Below are positions 1-11,537 of a stretch of 64,000 nucleotides of DNA, piece after piece. The notes beneath the pieces were generated by a model, which saw only the letters and a list, made by a program, of their open reading frames with translations, was not told where the DNA came from and made no database searches. Each line of letters opens with the position of its first letter. Position 1 is the stretch's first letter. Origin of the DNA: Clavelina lepadiformis (Eukaryota; Chordata; Ascidiacea; Aplousobranchia; Clavelinidae); assembly GCF_947623445.1 (NCBI RefSeq), contig NC_135242.1, positions 3,038,001 to 3,102,000 on the forward strand, written 5' to 3'. The translations under genes were made by a program, and so were the position numbers.

Positions 1-1
1 C

Positions 2-253
2 GCAGCCGGGCGATTTCGTATCAAAAAGACAGTGGCACCTCGTGTCTCCGCTGCTGCTAGAAAAAGGAGATCACCGAAGAAAAAGCGAGCATCCCCGAAG
101 AAGAAGAAGCGTCCAGCAAAGAGGAAGACGACCAAGAAGCGCAAGAGCCCCGTAAAGAAGAGGACAGCTAGAAAGTCCCCAAAAAAGAAGACGGTTAAAC
201 GCAAGGTAAAGAAATCTGTCAAGAAACAGACGAAACGAAAGGCAAAGAAGTAA
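2..253 (+). CDS. Histone H1 (linker histone), C-terminal part, cut by the window edge
   Basis: The frame is open from the window edge to the TAA at 251-253. The visible part starts with GRFRIKK, which resembles the end of the H1 winged-helix domain (family pattern G-x-F-x-[LI]-x-K). About 75 residues of almost pure Lys/Arg/Ser/Pro/Ala/Thr tail follow, with no Asp or Glu. Four SPKK-type motifs (RSPKK, ASPKK, KSPVK, KSPKK) are present; in H1 these bind the DNA minor groove and are CDK sites. H1 binds linker DNA and compacts chromatin. The globular domain and start lie left of the window. The histone stem-loop just downstream shows a replication-dependent class of gene. A sperm-type, protamine-like H1 is an alternative that the tail alone cannot exclude. 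Confidence 0.85.
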   Translation, partial: AAGRFRIKKTVAPRVSAAARKRRSPKKKRASPKKKKRPAKRKTTKKRKSPVKKRTARKSPKKKTVKRKVKKSVKKQTKRKAKK

Positions 254-277
254 AGCTTTGTTCGCAAAGTATCAAAC

Positions 278-297
278 GGCTCTTCTCAGAGCCACCC
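278..297 (+). terminator. Histone mRNA 3' stem-loop
   Basis: The stem GGCTCT (278-283) pairs perfectly with AGAGCC (288-293) around the four-base loop TCTC and is followed by ACCC. This matches the metazoan replication-dependent histone 3' element bound by SLBP. It lies 25 bases after the H1 stop codon. A purine-rich stretch TAAAAGAGTCG at about 306-316 could be the downstream element that pairs with U7 snRNA. The transcript should therefore end just after the hairpin without a poly(A) tail. Confidence 0.9.
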
Positions 298-456
298 TTC
301 CCTGGTAAAAGAGTCGCTAAAAAAGGTTGGACTACGCCGATGCCGCGGTGTTGGTGAATTGACACGTAGGCAATTTCTTGCATGCGAAGTGTGATTAGCG
401 TTAGAGCAATGTCGTTAAGCAGCAGTCTACAGCAAAAAATGACTTTTGCTATAAAC

Positions 457-905
457 CAGGGGTGTCAAACTCAATCGCACCAGGGGCCAAGACTTATTTC
501 ACGCCGCGGGCCGTAAGGATAAAAGTTGATCGAATGTTTCGTGACACGAAACATGAATTGAAACAACACCAAATTCTTGATTTTTTTGTCTGGGCTATTT
601 TTGATTATTTTTCTCTTACGTCATTATGTTTCATTCATCTCCTTGCGAAAACATTAAAGAATTAAGAAACAATAAAGAAAAAAGAAGCCCAGATTACAAG
701 CGTTAAGAATAAATCTATTTATTCTGTCGTATGGTGGGCCAACTGTTGTGCTGCTGTATTGTGCGATTTGTAATAATCTTGTTTCTTGCTTGAAAAAGTA
801 AGTTATACTGTACAATGATCTCGCGGGCCGGAGATAGTTCAATATATAAAATAACATTGCGGGCCAAGTTTTGTTGTAAAGCGGGCCGGGAATTTGACAC
901 GTATG
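457..905. mobile_element. Non-autonomous hAT element (MITE), 449 bp, with exact 8-bp target duplication
   Basis: The left end CAGGGGTGTCAAACTC (457-472) matches the inverted right end, whose complement reads CATACGTGTCAAATTC. The 8-bp target CTATAAAC is repeated exactly at 449-456 and 906-913, which is the hAT signature length. The inside is AT-rich with several GGGCCG-type motifs near both ends and no transposase frame. The perfect target duplication suggests a fairly young insertion, although the last bases of the right inverted repeat have diverged. Confidence 0.88.
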
Positions 906-913
906 CTATAAAC

Positions 914-2312
914 TATAAAGGATTACATTCTGTTTGGGTAAACTAAATTATAACGTTTGTCCAGAGCGAAAGACCGGTAACTCATTTGCACAACAAATTT
1001 TGAACTAACTATACCAATTATTACGTATTAATATGCTAATCAACAACGCTCATTCAATTGGACAAAAAAGTACCCTTTCGTTTACGTCTGAAACTCAATA
1101 CAAGCTTTTTTCCCGCCCTTCATGTGTAATTATGACGTAAAAATATTTGAACAAGGCCATTATGAGCTAAATAGTGACTCGGAAAACGTCAATTTTGTTC
1201 ATGAAAACAACTTTACTGGTAAATTTCTTCAGCTTACGTTCTAAAATCTAAAATTTTGATAAATAAACAAGCAACAAGTGCGCAATACAAAAGTTATGTG
1301 TAATATGCATAAAACGATTCTCTACATTCAAAACCACAAACAAACTAATTCCTGAATGACAGCTAAAGGTAAAGAGCATCGTGTTTCACAGAATACTGCA
1401 TTGTTAAACGTATCATCTATGGACCTCAATTAAATCACTGCAGATTTTCTGTGCACATTACGTTAATACGTGAAAAATTGTTAAAGTATGCAATTTAAAC
1501 AGGTAGGGTAATAAACAATTTAACGCAGTATGTTACAGATACAGCGTTTTGGTGAAGACGTCTAACGTACCTTACGTATGTAGCGTAGCTTCCTTCAATG
1601 CTTCTAAATACATATATGGAAGTAAATACGTATGTAAAAGCATCGACACCACTTACTGTACATCAAACATGTGTGGGATTATGGCGACTGAATCCGTGTA
1701 TACTAAGAGAAACACTGATCTGAAGGCATAAAATGCATCAATTAAAGCACTAAAGCAATAAAAAACAAAGCAATACTACAACAAAGAATCGAACTGGAAT
1801 GCTGTAAATACTAAAAAGAAATCAGTGCATAATGGCAGATGATCCTGAAGAAATTTCATGAAAAGACTATTCCAAAACTAAGGCACTTTGCATTTCCAGC
1901 ACTCAGATACGAATCCGAAATGAACTGCAAATATAACACAATTCATTTCAGTGGAAACAGATGAACAAAGTATAGTGTCAAGGCCAAAAAGCGGAACAAA
2001 ACACTGCCCAGAAGGCATGCACAATATTTAACTATTCTGGGAGAGTTTATATTGAATCCAGAATATTGAACCCTATTCTAGAATAACTTGACAGTTTGAA
2101 AGTTGAAGCTTCAGCTGAGTTTTCTTCAGCTTTATAAAGTTATTTATAGTTTAAGTAAAATGTCACTTAAGAAAATTTCATGCTGTTTAATTTATGACAA
2201 CTAATGCAGCTCTTGCCGCTTGAATATACATCTGTTGAGATTTTGTTTTAAATGATTAGTTATTCTATAATATGCATCCCTACTAATCAGTTTAGTTAAA
2301 ACAAATTTCACA
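914..2312. other. AT-rich spacer between convergent H1 and CIB genes
   Basis: No frame with protein-like composition or splice-site support was found on either strand. The right end probably holds the 3' UTR of the minus-strand CIB gene. Nothing else recognisable is seen. Confidence 0.5.
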
Positions 2313-4889
2313 TTACTTGAGAAAGTCAGGAGATTTTGAAATAATGTGTTCAAACTCGGCATATGAAAGCTGCTTGTCATCGTCTAAATCTGCTTCATTC
2401 ATTATCTGTCGAAATAAATTTTAAAGTTTCGTTTATAGTAGTGACTAGACAGCAATTTCAACTCTGTCACTCCAAGCCAACCTAACTTTCCATCTAATGG
2501 AAAATGAGTAAAACTATTAGCTTCGTGTATCAGCTGAAACAATTAAAGCTATTGGCTAAAAAGTGTCAGCAAAGCAACGGTTCTGTTTAGTTTTCATGAT
2601 AAAACATGTACAATGTGATCTAATGTACTTTCCATGACGGCAAGACTGTACACACTATTTACATCACATCATATTCACTGTGTGATTAGATTAAAGTTTT
2701 ATGTCATGGTAAGTGTTTAAAAACAAGCAGACCACTTGACCAGAACACATAAAACATATCATATTAACAAAAACCAAGCGTTTTTTTAAAAAGTTTTGTT
2801 ACCATGTAAAGGAAGCCAATCGCTACTCAGCATTATCTACAGTCTACACCAGTGATTCCCAAACTATGTGCCGCCACAGATTCTCAGGTGTGCCGCGAAT
2901 CTTTTTGGAATTTTGGAAAAGAACTGTATAAATATTTAAAATAAGGCATGCAGACAAGCATATGCGACTTAAAAGCTTTCTAGCTGCTTCAATAGCTGAG
3001 AAATAAGCACATGTGACGATGAAACCAATTATGGCATTGTCGATAGAGTAGGGTAATTTTTTAAAGCAACATTTCTTCTCTTGTAAGTGTGTCGCGAGCG
3101 ATTTCTAATTTTTCTAGTGTGCCACAAGCTGAAAAAGTTTGGGAACCACTGGTCTACACTCTACATCATAAATGAAAAATTTGTGAAAAATATTTATTTG
3201 TTTGTGTAAAGATAGACAGCCGTTCAATGGTTTAAAACATCAGATAAAAAATTGTGTGCTTACATTCTTCAGGAGTTGGTCCATCTCTTTCTCACTGAGT
3301 GGCTCAGCTGAACCAGTCAGACGATTTATTACCATCTCAATGTCCTCTGCATCAAGAAGGTCATCCTCATTAAAATCTGCATGACCAACAAATCAAATAT
3401 AAATTGAATTTTTAATTCAGGTGTGTGCACAGTGAATTAAACACACGCAGACTATATTTTGGAGGTTTTGAGATGAAACACAGCATTCTGACACGTGCTT
3501 ATCGACATCAACTGCAGCAAACATCAATACAAGCACATGAATTAGTGATGCTTTTATAGTTTAAACTTCGAACAAAGTAGTTGTGATAATAACAGGTCAA
3601 ACAAATAATTACTGTAACTTAAATCGCAACAAATAGCTAAAATGTCAGAGGGAAATGTAAGTGTCATACCATATATCTTGAAAGCATATTCAACTTTCAG
3701 ACTCTTTGGCGCTTGATCACTAAAAGCACTCATCATGTCAAGAAAATCCTCAAAGGACAGACTGCCATCAAAATTTCGGGAGGTTGAAAAAACTCGACAA
3801 ATCCGGTCACTATTGTAAAATGTCTTTAAATAAGTTATTTCTCATTTTGAATTTTTGATGCTGACATTGGTATTATGTGGTATATTGTTGTTTAAAAGTA
3901 TACAAGTAGTCGAGTACTGCATTAATACACCATAAAAGCCGTATTTGCTCATTCACGCTATACCATTACAACACAGAAAAATATATAATTAGTGTAATCA
4001 AATTGCTTATTTGTACATACTTAAACGGATTGACTTTCATTTCAGGCATTTGACAAATTTTCTCTTTTGGAATTCTGCAGTACTTGTCGCTGCTCACTAA
4101 GTCTGGATCCAGCTCACTAAACTTTTTGAAGACGCTTAACGAAAAAAATATTCGACTGTAAAATGACAATGTGCAGTCTTGAAGATTAAGATAGCCTTTC
4201 TACAAATTCAAAGAGCCATATGCAAAGCCCCAAAGGGTCACATGCAGCTCGCAATTTGGCCACCCCTGGTATATACTAAGGGAGTTATGAGCCACTAACT
4301 CGCAATGATGCAAACCAGGCTGAATACTCACCGTATTAAACTGATCGTTTTAATGCCCAAGGCAAGGCAATGAAGATGCTTCTTGTTCAGTACCAAAGTA
4401 CTGAGCCAAACTCAAGTAAAAATATAAAACCACAACAAAAACGAATCTATTAAAAAATTCACATAAGCAAGCTTGTTAACCGCCTCTAGTACTGAGAAGT
4501 CATCGTCGAGTTTAAAGGCTTCCCCACTCCGAGGATAAATATTTGAATATCTGATACCATATCACCATTATAAAATTAGTGCATCAGGAAAAATAATATC
4601 TCACTCAGTTTTGCTTACTAAACGATTTCTTTCTTGGTGAAGTAGGTGAGATCCTACAAAAATAACATAACAGTAAAATGCATTAAAATTTTTGTTGTGG
4701 TGGCTATGGACCCAGCACTGTATAAATACGTTAGTCAGCTAGCAACAAACTTAAAAATCTGGCAATACAATAATATTTATAAGTATTTATATATTTCATA
4801 TAAAAACTGTCTATAAACTATTGCACTACATACAATACCGAATATTCTTGCAGTTCATCTTGAGTAAAATGACTGGTCGTAGTTCCCAT
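2313..4889 (-). CDS. CIB-family calcium- and integrin-binding EF-hand protein, 181 aa, six exons
   Basis: Exons in coding order are 4839-4889, 4619-4653, 4021-4134, 3670-3809, 3264-3376 and 2313-2405. All have GT/AG borders and phases that join exactly, giving 546 nt. The protein begins MGTTTSHFT, with Gly2 suitable for myristoylation as in other CIBs. It has the CIB signature [10 protein letters not shown] and YAFKIY before EF-hand 3. The EF-3 loop [12 protein letters not shown] ends in Asp, as is usual in CIB proteins; the EF-4 loop [12 protein letters not shown] ends in Glu. CIBs are small calcium/magnesium sensors of integrin tails, kinases and, for CIB2/3, mechanotransduction channels. 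Closest by memory is CIB2/3. The protein stops at SPDFLK, without the short C-terminal extension (STFHIRI in human CIB2). Intron 5 hosts a hAT MITE. Confidence 0.88.
2850..3151. mobile_element. hAT MITE, 302 bp, inside intron 5 of the CIB gene
   Basis: The left end CAGTGATTCCCAAACTATG and right end AAGTTTGGGAACCACTG are inverted repeats. The target duplication GTCTACAC is exact at 2842-2849 and 3152-3159. Repeats of GTGCCGC/GTGTGCC sit just inside the ends. There is no coding capacity. It belongs to the widespread group of hAT elements beginning CAGTGGTTCCCAAAC. Confidence 0.9.
4190..4252. mobile_element. Truncated hAT MITE fragment (one end only)
   Basis: The right end GCAATTTGGCCACCCCTG (4235-4252) is the complement of a typical hAT terminus CAGGGGTGGCCAAAT, with the sub-terminal GAGCCATATG motif of that group further left. 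No matching left end or target duplication was found, so this is an end fragment. It lies in intron 2 of the CIB gene. Confidence 0.55.
4470..4575. repeat. Short interspersed repeat, family also at about 31350-31460
   Basis: The stretch around GTCATCGTCGAGTTTAAA ... GAGGATAAATATTTGAATA ... ATACCATA matches a segment near 31380-31450 (ATCATCACCAAGTTTAAA ... AAGAATAAAGATTACAATACC) in the same order. TTAACCGCCTCTAGT next to it looks tRNA-derived, so a diverged SINE is likely. Seen by eye only. Confidence 0.4.
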
Positions 4890-7800
4890 AACTAGATATT
4901 TGTAAGGGGCGACCTGTCCCAGTTATACAGGCCTACTCTTAACGTCAAAAAGTCAATCTAAAGATTACATAGAGACGAATAAGTAAAAACACATTCCGTT
5001 CATTGTTAGACAAAACGACTATAGGCTATATTAGGTTTATGGCATCCCTTCAATGCTTTCACTTTCCTTTCCAACACTTTTATAGTGCACAAACTACATA
5101 TGTAACATGATTGGTTGAGTTGATTACAAACACAAAGGTTTATATGAAAACCTATCAGAGCTACACTTGTTACGACATGAGTTCCATTGCTTCAGTCACG
5201 CTTTGAAATACCAATGAGACCTTTTCTAAAAACACACTGAAAACTCACAGTCTGTGATGTCACTTCCTAAGACGCTAAGTGCTAGGCTTAGTAGGCTACA
5301 ACCTAGTGAACCTACGCTACATAGCCCTGTGAGATTTAGTGAAAAAAAAGTGTAATGGGTATTGGGTAACAAGTTTTTGAAGGTGAATTAGATATAACGT
5401 GAAATTCTTAATTACACTGGTCCGTTGATCCAAACACCTTCGTCCGGTGCATGCGTACATTTATTCTTAATCAACGTATAGACCTGCCTTCTACAAAATA
5501 AACTTGCCTTTACTACACAAACTAGACCAGTTTAACTCTAAATTTAAATTTTACGTCTAACCTTACGTTCGTCTTTTTCCCATTCCACTCATCCACTGTA
5601 GTTTCGACGCTGAAAGCAGAAATCCGATCAATGACCCGTGGGAATAGTTTACTACGTCATAAATGAAATAGCACGTGAAAACACCAGTGGACCGTATCTT
5701 GAAAACAAAGAAAAGCATGTGGCCATGTGAACTAAATGTGGCGTTGAACTGTTTTGTTGGTTATTATTTATTTTTGGCTATTGCCTACTACTGAGCGAAA
5801 AAGATAGTGTGAACTTTTAAAATACTTTAAAATAGAACGAATATATGCCCACACACAATCAACGAACGGGAAAAAAGCGGCAAAGCCTCGAGGGCGTAAA
5901 ATGTGTAGACAAAGTGACAAATATATATCAATGACGAAAAATAAACGGGTCGAGCATACAAGTGCACAACCAGATGAAATCACAATTTGAGTAGCTAGGG
6001 TCTAGTATACAAAGGCATCCTGTAGTTGTACACTTGTGTAATAGACCCAAATAAACAATGCAATACATTGAAGACGAAAAATATAATGAATACAATGTTA
6101 GCAATGCTATGGCGCTGTACTGCTGCAACGATACATTGATAAAAGGTTAGGCCACTAAATCCAAACAAGCTTTGGAAAAAGTTTGCTGGATTCTGGATGC
6201 AAAGCAAATTGCTACTGCTAACTTGTTCCCATTCATTCACTTGATCCATACAGATTAGCCTAAATTCTTTAGCTTGTAAAGTTTCATCATTTCTACCTAA
6301 TATTCTAATTTTGATATATTTATTGATGGTTAGGGTATCCTTCACTGTTGCACTCCTACAATTCTATATGAAGTATTTGAATGAAAAGAAATTATAACAT
6401 ACTTAACACAAAAGAAACTATGACATAATAATATTTTTTGTATATATTATTTGTATCTCGTAATAATTTAACATTTGTTATAATAAAATTTTTGCTCCGC
6501 ACAGTTAATGGCGAGTAATAAACGAAACAATACGAATACCCACATCAGTATATGATCCAGATATAGGAGTCCAAAAGGAAAAGAGATTCAGCACATGTAC
6601 GACTGAGATATATTGAATTCTTGCTTACTGAACCAAAATAATGCTGTTGTGTACCTTTAAGAACTTCTTAGAAAGTGCCACATTCTCCAGCCTGGACCAT
6701 TGTTTGATTGTGTTATATGAAAATATATCATATTAAATAACAGCACAATTGCACAAACTATTGTTGTGGTCATATAAAGTATGATTTCTGTTGTTTTGTG
6801 GGGTCATAGTATACCCACAGTACATCTACTACTGTATTGTCATCTTATATATTAAGGACCTTCAGCAAAGCATCTGTTTTTGCATAACCATGGTTACTAG
6901 ATAACAATTGAGTTTTACATAAATATAATTTACAGCATTAATTACCTTGCCATAGGATTTTCACTGCTTGCATTATTATCTGCTTGTTAAATTACAGTTT
7001 TGTTAATAACAATCAATGCTACACTGTGTGTTTACTGGTTTAAGAATGCTTTTCGGATTTTTTGAAATGTTACCAGGAATTTTAGCAAAAGCAGCATTTC
7101 AGCATTGGTTTGCACTGTCACAACAGACAGACAAAGCTGCTTCTGGCCTCTTAATTTCTTAAATTTATTATTGTTATTGCTATGGTTTGTATTTTTTACA
7201 AGTTATGTGCCAATCATGCAACGTAAGAAGAAAAATGTATTCCTTTGTGGTTCAGAAAATTATGTGAAAACCAAAATTCGATATAAATTCATTAGTGAAA
7301 TGTCGTGAAGAAGTATTCTACATTGGAATGCTCAAAACATTAAATAGGGTTAAATGAAAAAGAGTTCCTTATTGCTGAGAGGGAGAGCATTTATGAAGTA
7401 TCGAGATACGACAAATTGCAAATTGACAGTGAAACAAACATTAAGTAAAATTATGTGGCTGCAGTAACTATCAAGATATAAGCTTCCCAGAACATGTTGT
7501 AATACCCTGTGATGATCGGATCGAAGACAGGAAATTCTATACTGAATTCATTCTGTACATTATAATATCTCTTTTATCATCACAACCCATTTCCCAAAGC
7601 AGCCTGCAAACTTATGAAATATTTGTAGTTTCGTGCCGTTCTTGTGTTTATTACTTTATGATGCGTTTTCCTGTGCTAACTAGAGCAGCTGCATATTGCA
7701 ATTGGTTACGTTCAATATAATTCATCATTCTACTAAAACCCAGTCAAGAAGACGTTGTTATTTTGCTGTCTTAACTCAATGTTATATTTCATCACGTATA

Positions 7801-8530
7801 ACCAATGAAGAATTAATATAATCAAGTTAAATCAATGTCAATACTTGTGCTTATTGATGTCGAGCCAATTAGACAGTAATCGGCGACAGTTGGAGAAGAT
7901 TCAACATCAATCTAATCATGTAAGCGGTTGAGCTTACAAAGGCATTCAAACTACAATCAATTTAAACTGAAGATACTGCTAAGAATTGTCTGCAATCAGA
8001 CGATAATAAATGAGCACAGACAATTAGACTTTCGGGTTGTGAAAAGTTTACATGGTTTTGGAGAGTCATAATCAATGAATACCATCACCATCAACACTTG
8101 ATGGTGTGATCACCTTGTTCAACTAAAAGTTCTAGCACAAAATCACCATTTTGTTACACAATCACTGTATTTGCCCGCAATGCCAGTTATCATACGTATA
8201 TCTAGCATATAATTAAGTTTTACTTTCATAAATATACACTCTATCCATGTGTATTTCTTGATTGGTTGGAAATGGATATTATGAATAGCTGTGAGCCTTC
8301 TAATACCCAGCTTTCTGATAATGGTACTTCCATCTCTAGTAACTCGTCATGTTGTTTTACATTTAGCCATTGACAGTGGTGAGCGAAAAGGTGCTAACCT
8401 TGTTATAGCAAAACATATTAAGAAATATGCTCACAAACATTCAATGAACTGGAAAACCCGAAAGCTTAAAACGTACAAGGTGTTAACTATACAGTAGTGC
8501 TGTAACAATGGAAGGTTAGCACGGCCAACA
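4890..8530. other. Intergenic region upstream of CIB and of the BDH1-like locus
   Basis: This should hold the CIB promoter at its left end. Frames here are short, low in complexity and lack splice or family support. Two short blocks (about 5975-6050 and 6490-6545) recur at about 30705-30780 and 32810-32865. Nothing else recognised. Confidence 0.5.
5975..6050. repeat. Dispersed repeat block shared with about 30705-30780
   Basis: TCACAATTTGAGTAG and GGGTCTAGTATACAAA, followed about 40 bases on by a TAGACCCAA-type motif, recur at 30710-30775 (TCACAATTTGGGTA, GGGTCTAGTATACAAA, TAAACCCAA) in the same order and orientation. A second shared block, GCTCCGCACAGTTAATGG at 6495-6512, corresponds to GCTCTGCACAGTGAATGG at 32813-32830. 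The family is unknown. Confidence 0.5.
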
Positions 8531-8540
8531 AAACTCATTT

Positions 8541-8870
8541 CAGGTTGGATTGGAAAGGCAAAGCTGTTTTAATGGCGGATTTTATTCAAGATTTAGTTTG
8601 AAAATGAGCAACTTAAAGGTAAAGAAATGCTTATCTTCGCAGGTTTGAAAATTTTAATAGACATTAATAATTTGCTTATAACTTCTGAACAATTTTTTCT
8701 TAGTTCCTGTATTTTTAGGTTGCTTCTTGAAAAAAAGCGATAATGTAAAAGGGTTTAATTGGAGTCATTCAGTTTGAAGTGTCCACGACAAACAAATTGA
8801 AGATGCCATTGGACTCATGCAACTAAATTTTCCAAAAGTACAATCTGGTTTAAATTCTTGAAGCTTAATT
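8541..8870 (+). pseudogene. Decayed partial copy of the BDH1-like dehydrogenase gene
   Basis: 8541-8580 translates as FRLDWKGKAVLM, matching [12 protein letters not shown] of the intact gene at 10010-10050. Its downstream coding is lost: the TGCDTGFG cofactor motif is absent and a stop follows. 8775-8850 aligns base by base with exon 2 of the intact gene, for example ATTGAAGATGC and GCAACTAAATTT, but is frameshifted. The two blocks keep the order and rough spacing of the first two recognised exons. A possible third remnant, GTAAACATTGGCAGC near 9390, is weaker. This looks like an old tandem duplicate about 1.4 kb upstream of the living copy. Confidence 0.7.
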
Positions 8871-9941
8871 TGTGATGCCTGGGATTGATACAACAATCCA
8901 GTACTTTGCATTTGTTTTTACCCTGATGAAGTGGGTAAATGGTGCATAAATGGTGCAAATGGGTTCGTTGGTACTGGTAAAACAAATGTAATAGTAACAG
9001 TGATTTTCACAAAACGTTTAACTGCACTTGGTGATTTTATCAGGACAAGTTGATAATACAAGCTTTGGTATGACATTGTTATACTTGGCATCTTGTGCTA
9101 GACTGCAAAAAGTGAAAATAGAAGGCATAATTATGCTGAATGAAGTTCTAATGGTACATCAAGCGAATCTTATTTGTGCAAAACAAATAAGCATCAAACG
9201 AGGTGCTGTAATTTACGCACAACTTTCACAGTAAATTTGCAAAAGTTCCAAGTACTGTACTTTTATGTGCAAATGATATGTAAAGGTCTTTTAGTCACTA
9301 AGGAAAGTTCATGAAGAAACAACCACATCCAGCAGGAACAGAGAGAGGTGCCAGTTGTGTAAATTAGTCAATATTAGCATAGTTATGGTAAACATTGGCA
9401 GCCGGCATGGTGGACAGGAAGCAAACTTTTATGGGATAATTAACTTGACAGTGTAGTCATTGCAGGAAAGTATCATGTGGAGCAAGGCGTTCTGAGTTGA
9501 CTTTAAGCATTTAAATGTCCTCTGATTCGTTGCAATCAGTGGTTCAAGGTCTTAACAAGTAAGTGTGCAACCACAAATTAAATGTACAAGTTGCACCACA
9601 CACTTGCGAGTAAATGCTCGTAGGCTTTAGACAAGACACTTAAAATAATTATCTTCAAAATTTTTTTTAATGCAGCTAAGCTTGTGTGTATAACTTCGAC
9701 GTTTTAAAATCTGCTCTGAAACAATGCTGTCAGGCGATTTTGGAAGAAGTCTGTTTGCTGCTTTGGTGTTGACTGCCTTATTTGGAGTTGTTGTTCCAGC
9801 AACATCGTCAGTGCTTTTGCAATGGATGGGAATATCAGTCGGCGGTTGGCAATAACTTTTACGTCATCAGATTTTCTGTAGAAATTCATACATAACAATA
9901 CCTTCAGTTCCAATTTCTTTACAACAACATCATATCTTGTC

Positions 9942-11537
9942 AGGAGTTGAATTGGCTGTTGGATTTTTTGTGGTATGCTTCCTCAGTGTCCTGCTGCAAT
10001 CAATAGTACCCCGATTTAGACTTAATCCGAAGGGGAAAGCTGTGTTAATCACGGGATGTGACACAGGGTTCGGGTTGCGATTGGCCAAACAGCTTGATGA
10101 TCTAGGAATGTATGTTTTCGCAGGTATAGCAAATCTGTCATACTTTGTGCAAGGCTATTTTATGTTAATGTTGCAATCTTAAGCTTAAATAGAATTCAAA
10201 CTTATTTCAAATCTAATCATTGCAATTAGGTTGTTTATTGAAAGACAAGGGGGGCAAAGGAGCGCTTGAATTACAAAGAACTGGATCGAATCGTATGAAA
10301 GTGATTCAGCTCGACGTAACCAATGACAAGCATATTGAAGATGCAGTTAGATTTGTGCAACTAAATTTGCCAGAAGGACAACCAGGTGAATGACATTATT
10401 TGTCTTGCTATCCCGAAAGAGGATAATATAAAACTGCTAAACAGGAAAGGTCACTAGAATATATGATGTCATACCATCAGAGTACAATCACGTAAAACCA
10501 GAAATTCTGCATTGCACACCATAGGGCTATGGGGCATTGTTAATAACGCTGGAGCATCTGCATTTGGTGAGATCGAGTGGTCATCGATAGATTTATACAA
10601 GAAAGTGATGGACGTCAATTTATGGGGTTTGGTCAGGTGCACCAAAGCCTTTCTTCCACAAATAAGAAGGTCTAGTGCTTGTCTGGTGTTCTTCACTTGT
10701 TTTTATCTTGCCCGACCGACAAGGGTGATGTCATGTGCAGGTCAAAAGGTCGCGTAGTCAACATGGCGAGTGGTTTAGCTAGGATGATGGCACCGTCCCG
10801 ATCTGTGTATGCAGTCAGCAAATTTGCCGTGGGAGGATTTTCAGATTGCCTCAGATATGAAATGAGGAGATGGGGTGTCAAGGTTTATTTTCTTGCAAAT
10901 AGCATCATTTTTTGCAGTTTTACTTTTACTATCAAATGTGAGTAAGTGGTTTGGAATTTTTCTGAATAAGTATGTAATTTTGATTCTACCATCAGGTTTC
11001 TATTATTGAGCCGGGAAACTACATCGCTGGCACAGACATCTTCACAAAAGAATCGGTGAAGGAAATGAGCAAATTATTGTGGAATAATATGCCAGACAAC
11101 ATAAAGGAAGATTATGGCCAAGAGCTGTTTGATTTTCGAGTAATATCATTTCTATTATGCAACCGAAACATGACAGAATTTAAATAGAAATGAATTGGAG
11201 AAATTAACATTAAACTTACTATGTGCCAGGTGAACCAGCTGGTCGGCTATACCAATGCAGGAATGTCTGATTTGTCCCCAGTGCTAAATGCATATGAAGA
11301 TGCACTTCTGTCCAGGTTCCCTTTCATACGATACCAACCCATGGAATCTTACTGGACAATACGTTCGTTCATCTTCACGCACTTCCCAGCCTGCATTGCT
11401 GACTAGTAAGAAAGCTAATTGCTGTTTTTTGTTTCTGCACCATACACAAAAAGATAGTATCACTGCTGATGTGTTCAGAAACTATGTTTGTCCTTTAATT
11501 GGAAATTTTTTTATTTAGCTGGTACATCTACCGGTAG
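9942..11537 (+). CDS. BDH1: D-beta-hydroxybutyrate dehydrogenase-like SDR (BDH1 type); 5' exon unresolved
   Basis: Exons: 9942-10123, 10230-10385, 10525-10669, 10741-10882, 10996-11139, 11230-11405 and 11519-11537, with phases consistent throughout. Family features in order are a hydrophobic N-terminal stretch, the NAD(H) motif [23 protein letters not shown], the Ser of VVNMAS, the catalytic YAVSK (YxxxK) and EPGNYIAGT. The C-terminus is IADYWYIYR, close to the human BDH1 end. The family interconverts acetoacetate and 3-hydroxybutyrate with NAD(H), at the mitochondrial inner membrane in mammals. No ATG is in frame in the first recognised exon, so an upstream exon is needed. ATG 9724, which opens a 42-codon hydrophobic frame, could join through a weak GT at 9845. 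Retinol or steroid dehydrogenase SDRs are less likely given the colinear BDH1 match. Confidence 0.85.

Noticed and set aside
462-900. Small frames on both strands
   Set aside because: They lie inside the hAT MITE and show no family resemblance.
5995-6345. 116-codon minus-strand frame
   Set aside because: It overlaps a dispersed repeat block, has no splice context and matches no family I know.
7105-7308. 67-codon frame with a hydrophobic run
   Set aside because: The run (LLLLLWFVFF) comes from TTA/TTG-rich DNA; no signal or domain context.
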